Below, piece after piece: positions 15,869 through 26,200 of a stretch of 64,000 bases of DNA. The DNA lies in the NCBI GenBank assembly GCA_017416065.1, contig JAFQDM010000022.1, positions 49,460 through 113,459 of the forward strand. The letters are read 5' to 3'. The notes under the pieces are model-generated. The model was given only the letters and a program-made list of their open reading frames with translations, was not told the DNA's origin and did not search any database. Position numbers and translations under genes: made by a program. The stretch's first letter is position 1. Each line of letters opens with the position of its first letter. Source of the stretch: Ruminococcus sp. GTDB lineage: Bacteria; Bacillota; Clostridia; Oscillospirales; Acutalibacteraceae.

Positions 15869-17017
15869 TTACTGCAAAAAGGCAAGGTTTGAATCTGTGC
15901 AGAAATTGTTCATACCGTAAAGGAAGAGGATATCGTCTGCTTTCTCAGAAACAGCAAGCTCTGACACGGAATTCTTATAGTACCGCAGATCCACCATTAT
16001 AACCTTGCTGTAATTTTCAGCAAGGAAGGGCGCCGCACAATGAGCAAAGCTGTCCTTTATTATCAGCAGAGTACCGTCACCTTCTGCATTTTGATTTTCT
16101 ATGGTCACAAGCGCGTGGTTTCCGTCAAGGAACACAGGGTACATATCGTCCTCACTCAGATGACTGTCAAAGTACATACTTGCGTACTCCTCGGACTTTG
16201 CCCCCTCGGTGATCGTCACCCTTACGTTATCGGATACCTGTTTATCCTCCCATATTTCAATGGTATCGGGCTTTGCAAGGAAATACCCAGAGGAGGAGTA
16301 TGTGGTTCCGAAAAAGTCCGGATACTCCGTCTTTTCAAAGGCATCCTCTGCCTTTGCCTCAAGTCCCATAGCCTCACAGTAGAGCCTATAGGCTGTGTAG
16401 GCTCCAAAGCTTGTCCAGTGATGGTCGGTTTTGTAGTAGAGTTGCTCCTCGCCTGCCACCAGCTTCTCAAAGCTTTGGCGCAGGTCAACAAAGCCTACGT
16501 TGTCTGCTTTATTCCCAAGAATGTAGTCATACACGTCCTTGTCGGGATAAGGCGCGTGCACCTTTGGGAGCTTATCCGAAAGCATCTGACCTGCAGAGGG
16601 CACCACCATAAGCGTGACCTCATCAAAGGAAGCGGCAAAAAGATTTATAAGCTGAAGATTTTTGTCTGCACGGTTTGTGTCAGCAGGCTTTGTGATGATA
16701 TACCCATCGCGACAAAAGTAATATCCGTTAGAGGCTGTGGCTCCGATTCCCAGATTCCAGTATGCATTTATACCCACGAACAAGCTCCTCAGAGGAAAAT
16801 GATCTGCAATATATCCAACCTTTTCTCCTCCCTCAAGGGAATTCGTCAGGTTTCCGCTGAAGAAATTCTCAAAGCTGAACTCGGGAGTTTCTGCAAGGTA
16901 ACGCTTTTCCGAGGAGCTGTATTCCTTTTTGGGAAGGGCAAAGAACAAAACAGAAAGGGTCAGGGTAAAGGCAAGGAACATTGCAACAATGGCAATTTGT
17001 GCTTTTTTACTGTTCAT
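15869..17017 (-). CDS. DHHW-family protein (AlgJ/AlgX-like O-acetylation partner)
   Basis: 382 residues. An N-terminal signal anchor (IAIVAMFLAFTLTLSVLFFALP) is followed by an extracytoplasmic domain with the DHHW motif TDHHWTSFGAYTAY, an upstream loop GYYFCRDGYIITKPAD typical of the family, and the C-terminal IIKDSFAHCAAPFLAENYSKVIMVDLRYY block. Such proteins receive or transfer acyl groups from an MBOAT partner onto cell-surface glycans. The gene starts 12 bases after the MBOAT stop, so the two form an operon. Acyl donor and target glycan are not determinable. Confidence 0.88.
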   Translation of the reverse strand: MNSKKAQIAIVAMFLAFTLTLSVLFFALPKKEYSSSEKRYLAETPEFSFENFFSGNLTNSLEGGEKVGYIADHFPLRSLFVGINAYWNLGIGATASNGYYFCRDGYIITKPADTNRADKNLQLINLFAASFDEVTLMVVPSAGQMLSDKLPKVHAPYPDKDVYDYILGNKADNVGFVDLRQSFEKLVAGEEQLYYKTDHHWTSFGAYTAYRLYCEAMGLEAKAEDAFEKTEYPDFFGTTYSSSGYFLAKPDTIEIWEDKQVSDNVRVTITEGAKSEEYASMYFDSHLSEDDMYPVFLDGNHALVTIENQNAEGDGTLLIIKDSFAHCAAPFLAENYSKVIMVDLRYYKNSVSELAVSEKADDILFLYGMNNFCTDSNLAFLQ

Positions 17018-17029
17018 ACATTTACCCCC

Positions 17030-18421
17030 TTAAAATCTGAAATATATAAAAGGATTATAGCTGTCGCTTACAAGGGATGCCGTGCAGAGCACCATTACGG
17101 ACACACAAAAAACACCAAGCAGCAAAGGATAGTACTTTTTGCAGTACAGCTTGCGGTGCAGAATCTTCAGCACGGGTGTGCTGAGCACGGCACCTGCCAG
17201 CGTTACGGGCAGATAGCTCAGAAGCACACAGGCACTATGAGCAGAGTAAGCTCCGTCTGAAGCTGAGAACAAGCCGCAGATATACTGCCACAGCACTCCA
17301 ACATCCGTAAAGTTAAAGATCGCCCAACCTATCATAATAAAAAACAGCGCATAGACGTGGGAAACAAAGGAGGGAAGCTTTGCAAGGATCTTTGAGAGGA
17401 AAAGCTTCTCCAGCACCAGAAGCACAAAGAAATATAGTCCCCAGATAAGGAAGTTATACGCAGCACCGTGCCAGAGTCCCGTTGCCGCCCACACTACGAA
17501 CAGATTGAATATCTGCCTGCCAAAGCCTTTTCTGTTGCCTCCAAGAGGAATGTAAAGATAATCTCTGAACCAGGTGGAAAGAGAAATATGCCATCTTCTC
17601 CAGAATTCGGTGATGGACTTTGAGATGTAAGGGTAGTTGAAGTTCTCCATAAACTCAAAGCCTATCATTCTGCCCAGACCTCTTGCCATATCGCTGTAGC
17701 CCGAGAAATCAAAATATATCTGGAAGGTAAGCGCCAGAAGTCCGCCCCAACGGGCAAGCACACCCTGGGCGCCTTCGCCCCCAAGATTCTGCCACATTGC
17801 AGCAAATTGGTTTGCAAGGAGCACCTTCTTTGCAAGTCCGCAAAGGAAAAGCACCACGCCGCTTGCAAACTTTTCCACTGTTTCCCGCCTTTTCGTCATC
17901 TGATCCTCAACGTCCTTGTAGCGGACGATGGGGCCTGCAATAAGCTGAGGAAAAAGTGTAACGTAGGTACCCAGTATCAGGGGACTTTTCTGTACCCTTG
18001 TGTCTTCTTTGTACACATCAATGGTATAGGACATAGCCTGGAAGGTGTAGAAGCTGATGCCTATAGGCAAAGACGGCGCCTCAAAGGCAATGTTCACAAA
18101 GGGCAGAAGGTTGAGTGTCTCCACGATCATTCCCGAGTATTTAAAGAACACAAGAAGACCCAGATTAACAACTACAGACAACACAAGCCACAGCCTTTGC
18201 CGGTTTCTGTTGCCTTTGGCTCTGTCTATAAGCAAGCCTGCAGCATAGTTCACAAGAATGGTGAACAGCATAAGCAGTACCAGCACAGGCTCTCCCCATC
18301 CGTAGAAAAACAGGCTCACTACAAAAAGTGCAACGTTACGCATCTTTTTAGGAACTGCATAGTATATCAGCAGAACACAGGGCAAATAGAAAAACCAGAA
18401 CGTAAGGCTTGAAAAAACCAA
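17030..18421 (-). CDS. MBOAT-family O-acyltransferase (AlgI-like)
   Basis: 463 residues, about 10-12 membrane spans. MBOAT landmarks: SSLTFWFFYLP at the N-terminus, IGISFYTFQAMSYTIDVYK, LFPQLIAGPIVRY, FWRRWHISLSTWFRDYLYIPLGG, and the catalytic-His region VVWAATGLWHGAAYNFLIWGLYF. The likely start is the TTG at 18421, 7 bases after GGAGGGAGG, giving the usual MVFSSLTF beginning; an in-frame TTG at 18439 overlaps the ribosome site. It moves acyl groups across the membrane for the DHHW protein encoded directly downstream. Confidence 0.93.
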   Translation of the reverse strand: MVFSSLTFWFFYLPCVLLIYYAVPKKMRNVALFVVSLFFYGWGEPVLVLLMLFTILVNYAAGLLIDRAKGNRNRQRLWLVLSVVVNLGLLVFFKYSGMIVETLNLLPFVNIAFEAPSLPIGISFYTFQAMSYTIDVYKEDTRVQKSPLILGTYVTLFPQLIAGPIVRYKDVEDQMTKRRETVEKFASGVVLFLCGLAKKVLLANQFAAMWQNLGGEGAQGVLARWGGLLALTFQIYFDFSGYSDMARGLGRMIGFEFMENFNYPYISKSITEFWRRWHISLSTWFRDYLYIPLGGNRKGFGRQIFNLFVVWAATGLWHGAAYNFLIWGLYFFVLLVLEKLFLSKILAKLPSFVSHVYALFFIMIGWAIFNFTDVGVLWQYICGLFSASDGAYSAHSACVLLSYLPVTLAGAVLSTPVLKILHRKLYCKKYYPLLLGVFCVSVMVLCTASLVSDSYNPFIYFRF

Positions 18422-18500
18422 AGCACTTCCTCCCTCCAAAAAAGCTTCTAATCAAACTCGCAGTAACACAAACAGCGCTACTACCTCATTATATACTATT

Positions 18501-18529
18501 ATAATATATTAAAGCCAATAAATAGTCAA
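18501..18529 (-). promoter_or_regulatory. Promoter of the MBOAT-DHHW operon
   Basis: Minus strand TTGACT (18524-18529), 17-base spacer, TATTAT (18501-18506). Confidence 0.6.
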
Positions 18530-18570
18530 TTTACAGTTTTGTAGGAGATTCCCCGTAGTTCTGACATTAT

Positions 18571-18599
18571 TTGACACATTATCCTAATTTGTTTATAAT
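18571..18599 (+). promoter_or_regulatory. Promoter of the AGCS symporter gene
   Basis: TTGACA (18571-18576), 17-base spacer, TATAAT (18594-18599): full consensus. Confidence 0.85.
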
Positions 18600-18634
18600 A
18601 AACCTATAAATAAAAGTAAGGTGAAGCAAAGCAG

Positions 18635-20071
18635 ATGTTTGACAAAATCATTAACCTATTAAACACAAATTTAAGCTATGCACTTATTGTGGTGCTGATT
18701 CTCGGCGGATTGTACTTTACCATCCGCACCAGATTCGTGCAGTTCAGGCTGTTCGGCGAGCAGATACGCGCCGTTACGGAAAAGCCAAAGGGCAAAAACT
18801 CCGTTTCCTCCTTTCAGGCGCTGATGGTATCCACCGCGTCGCGTGTGGGCACGGGTAACATCATTGGTGTTTCCACCGCTTTGTGTCTGGGAGGATTCGG
18901 GTCTGTTTTCTGGATGTGGCTCATTGCCATAATCGGTGCATCCTCTGCATTTATAGAAAGCACCCTGGCTCAGATATACAAAAAGCGAGGCAAGGACGGC
19001 TGCTACGGCGGTCCCGCTTACTACATACAAACTGCACTCAAAAAGAGATGGCTTGCGGTCATCTTCTCCGTACTGCTGATCCTCACCTACGGAGCAGGCT
19101 TCAATATGCTTGCCTCATACAATCTGCAGTCTACCTTCTCCGCTTACGATTTTTACAATACTACCTGCACCGTTTCAGGGGACGGATTCTCTTTTTCCTT
19201 CAACATTATGCCCTGGATCATCGGCGGTATAACCGCACTGCTGGTAGGCTTCTGTCTTTTTGGCGGAGGAAAAAGGATCATCAAAACAACAAGCCTTATT
19301 GTGCCTGTGATGGGTATGGCATACATTCTGGTTGCACTTGTGATCACTGTAATGAATCTCCCCTCTCTCCCCTCGATCTTCCGCACCATCTTTACAGAGG
19401 CTTTTGACTTCAAGGCTATATTCGGCGGATTTTCAGGCTCCTGCCTGATGTTCGGCATCAAGCGCGGACTTTTCTCTAACGAGGCAGGTGTGGGCTCTGC
19501 GCCCAATGCTTCCTCCTCTGCTGTTGTAAGCCACCCTGTTAAGCAGGGACTTGTGCAGATTCTTTCCGTATTCATCGACACTATTCTGGTGTGCACAGCC
19601 TCAGCTTTTATGTGTATGAGCTCAGGCGTTACCCCCACAAAGGAAATCTCGGGTGCAGTTTACGTTCAGCAGTCCTTGCAGAAGACTCTGGGAGATTTCG
19701 GTCCCATATTCATCACGGTTGCAATGACTCTCTTTGCCTTCACCACACTCATCGGAAATCTGTTCTATGTAGATAAATCATTCGACCACATTCTGGGCAG
19801 AGAACCCTCCAAAAAGTTCAAAACAGTATACCGCCTGATTGCATCTGCTCTTATCCTTATAGGTGCTGTGCTTGAGGCCAACACCCTTTGGAGCATTTCA
19901 GACATTCTTATGGCGTGTATGACTCTTATCAATATGCCGGTTATAGCGATCCTCGGCAAGTATGCCATCAGAGCTCTTAAAGACTACGAATCACAGCGTA
20001 AGAAGGGCAAGGACCCGGTGTTCAAAGCCACCAGCGTGGGTATTGCTGAGAAAAACGATTACTGGAATTAA
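18635..20071 (+). CDS. Sodium:alanine/glycine symporter (AGCS family)
   Basis: 478 residues, about 11 membrane spans. AGCS landmarks are clear: GLYFTIRTRFVQFRLF near the N-terminus, FQALMVSTASRVGTGNIIGVSTAL, WMWLIAIIGASSAFIESTLAQIYK, YGGPAYYIQ, and the late signature GIKRGLFSNEAGVGSAPNASS. It imports small neutral amino acids with Na+ (or H+). It has its own consensus promoter and terminator, so it is monocistronic. The exact substrate (Ala, Gly, Gln) cannot be read from sequence. Confidence 0.93.
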   Translation: MFDKIINLLNTNLSYALIVVLILGGLYFTIRTRFVQFRLFGEQIRAVTEKPKGKNSVSSFQALMVSTASRVGTGNIIGVSTALCLGGFGSVFWMWLIAIIGASSAFIESTLAQIYKKRGKDGCYGGPAYYIQTALKKRWLAVIFSVLLILTYGAGFNMLASYNLQSTFSAYDFYNTTCTVSGDGFSFSFNIMPWIIGGITALLVGFCLFGGGKRIIKTTSLIVPVMGMAYILVALVITVMNLPSLPSIFRTIFTEAFDFKAIFGGFSGSCLMFGIKRGLFSNEAGVGSAPNASSSAVVSHPVKQGLVQILSVFIDTILVCTASAFMCMSSGVTPTKEISGAVYVQQSLQKTLGDFGPIFITVAMTLFAFTTLIGNLFYVDKSFDHILGREPSKKFKTVYRLIASALILIGAVLEANTLWSISDILMACMTLINMPVIAILGKYAIRALKDYESQRKKGKDPVFKATSVGIAEKNDYWN

Positions 20072-20120
20072 TTTTTGCATCTCTTGCAAGCAGGCCTTGC
20101 ATACAACAAGTCAATATACA

Positions 20121-20163
20121 AAAGCATCCCCCAAACGAATTTCGTTTGGGGGATATCTTTTTT
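20121..20163. terminator. Bidirectional terminator
   Basis: ATCCCCCAAACGAA / TTCGTTTGGGGGAT perfect stem with TCTTTTTT following, after the symporter gene. Confidence 0.85.
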
Positions 20164-20206
20164 CAGGAAGCTTCCTGTTTAAATCATATTGTACTTACGG
20201 GCAAGA

Positions 20207-23200
20207 TCACTTTTTGCCTGTGATCTGCTTGGAATACTTGGTGCGCAGAACTCCCTGCTCGTCTCTGTACTGAACGAAGGAGCATGCTATCCATGCATCC
20301 CCTGCCTGAACATAAGGAAGTGTTACGGAATGGAATCCTGATGAAGTCTGATATTTCTTAGCGGGTACAAACTGAATAACGTCAGAATCGATGGTACCCG
20401 TTACAAAGTTTGACTTGATGTAATCCTCTTCTTTTACAAGGAGGAGACCTGCGTTAACAAACGTGTAGCCTGTTTCCTCAGGAACTTCCCAAGAGAACAC
20501 AACCGTGTTGCTGTCTGCTGTAGAGGTCGTATCCATACCAACACTTGTTGCAACGTCGTGCTGTACCGCGTTGTCCTTTACAACAAGTCCAAAGATAGAC
20601 TTATCTGCAACGGCTGAATTTGCAGTAAACACATACTCGTCTGTTCCGTTGGAGAAGGTTATCTTCTGCACGTTCTCAGGAATGAGCATTGAATACAGAT
20701 CGTTGCCGTTCTCGTCTTCCTCTGTAACCGTAGCCTCTACCTCGTAGGTGCCGTTTGCATCCGTATAGGTAACAAGCACCTTATCCCAGTTGCGGTCGTT
20801 CACAAAGTAAACGGTGTTCATATTCTCAATGGTGCCTGTGCCATCCCAACCGGGCTTGAGAACAAACATATTCTTCTCATCTGTGGGTGCTACTGTCATA
20901 TCGGGAGTCTGATTCCATCTATTATCCCAGCTCAGATCCTCTGATGCGGGATTCATTCTGGTAAATGTAAATCCTGAATACTTAACAGGGAGCTGTACTG
21001 TGTATACATTACCGTTTACATGAGTAAGCTTTGCCCAGATGTTCTCGTCCTTATTGTTAGTATTCCATGCGTAAACCGCAAACCAGGCGCCATCAGACTT
21101 CCAGTCCTCTGATGCGTACAGATAGAGTGTATTGTACTGGATCTCAGTTTCGGGATCGTCTTCGTTTCCGCCACCGCTTGTATTCACTCTGGAATCATCA
21201 ATATTTACGGCATTACCGTCATTCCAGGTCATACTGTACTGGCGACCGTCAACAAACTCCGTAATATCGGGTGTCTGGTCAACTGCACCGCTGCCGTCGT
21301 TCTTGATTCCGCTGATGATCATACCTGTTATGCCTGTGGGTACATCGTAGGAATAGACGTCATAAGTTCCGTTGTTCTCAAAGAAGTTCATGGGAACACC
21401 GCGCCAGCCGGGTGCTCCGTCTACACCCCAGTAGTAGATGTAGATCTCTGTCCACAGCCAGTTGTTCTCAAAGTAGACCTTGAAGGTATCTGCGGCTTCG
21501 GACTGAGCCTCGGGCTCTTCTGCCTTTGTGCCTACAATGTCCACTCCGAAGGTGGTTGTGGAAATATAGTGAGCTGTTATTACCGCATCTCTGTAGGGAT
21601 AGAACTTATACTCTTCCTCGTAGCTGAGAACTGTTCCGTCCTCGTCTGCCCAGTAAGCAAACATCTTGCCTGTGGGAGCCTTGTCAGCCTTGATGGTAGT
21701 TCCCTTGTAGCCAACGTACTTACCATCGTACTCTCCCTCTGAGTAAGTAACTGTGCCGCCCTTTACAGTAATGTCAAAGTATACATCGTTAACGTTCCAC
21801 TGGGTTACAACCGTTACGTCCTTGCCTTCGCTGAGTCTGGACTTGATCTCCTCCTCAGAGAGGCTCCAGCCTGCAAATGCATAGCCGGGGTGAGCAACTC
21901 CCTCAGGGAACACGATGGTATCTGATGCAGAATAGTACTGAATGTCTACGACCTGATTCGTCTTGTCGTTTCTGAAGGTAACCGTACCCTTACCCTGAAG
22001 GTCTGTATCAAACAATGCCACCAATACCTCGTTACCGGAAGTATAGAAGGTGTATGTGAGAGCTGTGGTGAGCATATTACCACTCTTTGCATCCATCCAG
22101 CCGATGAAGTTGTTGCCGTTGGTGGTTTCTGCAGAAACAGTAACCTTAACGCCAAACTCCATAGAGGGGTTAACGTACTCAGTACCCATGGGCTTTAAGT
22201 CGTTCTCGCCAAAGCTCATATTGAAGTTTGTACCGCCGGATACCTTAACCTCAAGGTAACCGATCTTACCTGCCGTTGTGGCAGATGAGGAGTAGGTTGC
22301 CGTTACGACTGTATCTGCTGTGATGTTGGAGAAGTCAGTATCCCAGCCTGAGAAGGTGTAGTCGTACCATACGTCAGAGGCTCTTGTGGGATCTGCAGGG
22401 GCTACAGCCGCCGTATTATCCCTTACCTGCTGAGTATCCAGCACCTTGCCGTCATAATTCTTGAAGGTAACCGTGTAGCTTGTGCGGTAAGCCTGGTCGC
22501 TTACTGCTGTTGAAGCAGGAAGCACGCAAGCATTTGCGTAGCTGCCGCTTGTTGTTGCAACATATCCGGGGAAGAAGCCCAGAGTATCACGCAGGGTCTC
22601 GTAGTTTGCAAAGGTCAGGTTGTTATGGATTCCCCACTTCCACTGCTTAACTGCACTTGACCACATACGCTCCATAAGGCTGTAGTAGTTGCTTGCTGTG
22701 CCGGATACACCTGTTTTATCGTATACACCGTTCCACATCTCTACCTCTGTGTTAAGAGCTGCGTAATCGTTCCATACCATAAAGTATCCACCTGCAAGCT
22801 GGTCATCCCATATGGTGTACTTGGTTGCATTATATGCAGACATCAGCGTGGGATTCCACTCGTTGTATATATGGTCTTCCTGGTTTCTGTAGAAGGACCA
22901 CCATGTATTATTTGGATCTCTTGCGTCTCTGCCCTTGTTTGCAGTTCCTACTGAAGAAGCATCAGCTATACGCAGAACATAGTACGTCCAGTAGTTCATA
23001 CCGTTGTACATTTTTCTGTTCTGATTATAGAAGTTGCTTGCAGGCTGAACTGCACCGTCTGCCGTCCAGTAAACGATCTCGATATTGGAAGCCAGTGCGG
23101 GCAGGGTCGTGCCTGAGGGGAGCTGATTAATATAGGTGGATCTGTCAAGGAAGTCGTTATACATTCTGACAGTATATCCTTCATTATTCAGCAGTGTGTT

Positions 23201-26200
23201 CAGATTATTGACGTAGGTGTAGAAGGTTGCATAGTTCCATGTGTCGGTTGTAGTGAGTCCAACCTCGTCACCGCCAATATTGAACTTGGTGGAGCCTGCA
23301 TACTGTGTGAAGAAGTCTGCAATATCCTTATAAAGAGCGAAGCAGAACTTCTGGATCGTATCATTACCGAGATTCAGGCAAGCCCATCTGCTGTCAGAGG
23401 TGCTTGTTGTACGGTAATTGAGGTAAGTAGGCAGGGTGTATGTTGTTCCGTTGTAATTAAAGCTGTTTGTCAGACCCTTAGCGGAATAGTTATTGTAGTG
23501 ATTCCAGGTGAGCCAGTCAACGTGAGCAGGTGTGTCAAAGGAAGGAATGATCTCGATGTTGTACTGCTTTGCAACGTTGAAGATCTCAATAAGCTCTGCC
23601 GCTGTCAGGTACTTGCCTGCATCGGGGTCTGTCTTATAAGGATCCTTTACCCAGTACTGGGTTCTGCTGCCAACCACCCAGGAGAAGTCGTTGCCGTTGG
23701 CACTTGTGAAGTACTCAGGATCCCAGAAGTCTGCACGGAAGCCGCCGTCTTCTGAGAAGTGGAGCTCAAGTGCATTGTATCCCATCCAGGACATTTCCTT
23801 AATGTAGTTGTTGATCCAATCCTTTGTCAGATACTTTCTTGCTACGTCAAGGTGAACTGTACGCTCAAGGGTATCGGGCATATCTCTGAGGGTAAAGCCT
23901 TCGATTGCATTTGACTTTGCATTGCGGAAGTGCTTCTGAAGAGTATTAAGTCCGTAAAGCAGACCGTTGTCGTCTGCTGCGTAGACCTTTGCTCTGTCTG
24001 TAACCTCAAGCTTGAATTCCTCTGCGCCGTATCCTGATGCGTTAGCATAGATGAGAATATCTCCCTGAGATGCGTACTTCTCAAGTCCCCATACAACCTC
24101 CATGGGCTTATCTGAGGGGAGCTTATCTGCTGCAAACTGGCTCTGAACAAGCTGTGCAGTCTCGATAACTTCTGCAGAAGGCTTGGTCTCTGTTGCGGTC
24201 ACAATGAATATCTTGCTGTTCTCTGTGAGTACAAAGTCAGAAGAGCTGTCTGCAGTAAAGCTGTCGTAAAGCACACCCAGTGCACTTGTGTCCACGCCCG
24301 CAGGAGCTGAGCCGTTGCCTGCGCTGAACATCATCACCTGAGCCTGCATCTGCTCTGCAAGCTGGAGGAAGGGTGTAAACTTACCGTTTTCAATAGTGTT
24401 GCCGTTGTTGTCTATGATGGTGTTATTGATCTCGTCCACGTAAGTGATCACGGGTACGTCGGGCACCTCTGAGGTGTTCAGAGTGTTGAGCTCCAGACCC
24501 TTGAGCTTGATGGTCGTGAACGAAGCCATACCCGTAACATCTGAGTCTGCAACTCTGAGGACAACCTGATATCTGTTGTTGTCTTTATCATAGGGACACT
24601 CTGTGTAGGGGATGGTGTAGTACTGCTCTGTGGAGGCAGTGAGGGTTGTGAGGGGCTTCCACACAAGCTCACCGTCAACCATAGCGCCGTACTGGATCTC
24701 TGCATTTAACAAGCCTGTTTCCTTAGAGCCGGTAAATGCGCCGTAGTCAAGGCCGCGCATTGCAATCTGCATATTGTGAACTGCTAATTCGTCATCTTCT
24801 GTCACATAGAATGCAACTGCTGACTTTTCCTCATCTGTGGACTCTATCATATAAAGCTCGTTGTTGGGACCTGCAAGCAGGTAATCAGCAACACTGTTTA
24901 CCGTGTTGTTGGTCCAGCTCTTGCCACGGTCTGTGGGAACAACGTTGTTGCGGTTTTCGATCCATGTGTTGGTACCGCCGGAAACGGAGAGACCGTCAAC
25001 GTCATCGTACTTGATTGCAAAGGCCTGACGCTCTGCAACAAGGTTTCTGATCTCAGTAAAGGATGCTCCGTTTTCTGTGTCAAGATATGCGTCGTCTCTG
25101 CCGGGTGTGGGAACCTCTGTGCCGTAGACCTCGATCTCGTTAATAAGAGCCAGAGTTCCCTTTGCGCCGCCGATTGCAAACTTGATGTACTTAGCATTCA
25201 CCGGTGCTGAGCTAATATCCAGAGTTGCCCAGTAGGGAGCTGTCTGGGTAGTATCGGGATTAATGGTCTGCAGGTAAGTGAAGGTGCTTCCGTCTACGGA
25301 ATAGTATACATTAATATACTCAAAGGTGCCTATACCTGCTGAGTTTGATCCCTTATAGTGGTGAAGCCTTATGGTGTTGATTGCAGCTTCACATTCAAGA
25401 TTCAGAGTAAATACTGCTCTGTTATTGTTATTGGGATTAATGTTACCTGTGTTTGCGTCACCGGTATTCTTAAATCCGAACCACTCGGAATCAACGAGTG
25501 TGGTTTCGTGCTTGCCGTCTGTAAGGTTTGCCGTGTAGGGGGATTCGGGATAGCTTACGGCATCGTGCTTCTGACCCAGGGCAAGGTTTTTGCCATCGCT
25601 GTCGCTGTTGTTGAGAGGCTGATAAATACGAACGCCGTCAACGCAGATGCAAGCCTTCTTTGTGGGAGGTCTGTGCTCTCCGTCCCACTGGCTCCAGTCA
25701 TAAACGGGTACGCCGTTGATGGATACTGTATATTTGCCGTAGGCAAGACCTGAGAAGCGGATGAGAGGTACGGATTCAATGGACTCCGTGCCCTTGTCGT
25801 CGCCGTCCTTATCAAATTCTGTGATAACTATCTTTTCGCCTACAACGTTGCCGTTTTCATCCTTAACCACCACTCTCATGGAGGCAGATTCTGTTGCGTG
25901 AGTATGGCCTATGATTTCAAAGCCTGTGCCTGTAAATTCAAAGCTTGCGAATTCTTTGTTATCCTTAACCTCAAGCTTTGTCAGGGAGTTACCTGTGATC
26001 TCGTCGTTTTCGCTGCCCTGGTATACCTCGTCCTGACCGTACTGCTGGTTCTGGTCAATGTTCTGAGTGAGGCTGCCGGAGCCTTCGCCGTAGTGAGTAA
26101 AGACGTTCGTTGTGTCTGAGCTGTACTTAATGCCTGCAAAGTCATCCTCGTAGTAAACCACGTTTGCAGGAAGCACGGTAACCTTCTTGAACATCTGAAC

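Noticed and set aside
16040-17260. 406-residue plus-strand open frame
   Set aside because: It is antisense to the DHHW/MBOAT genes, has no family features and no ribosome site.
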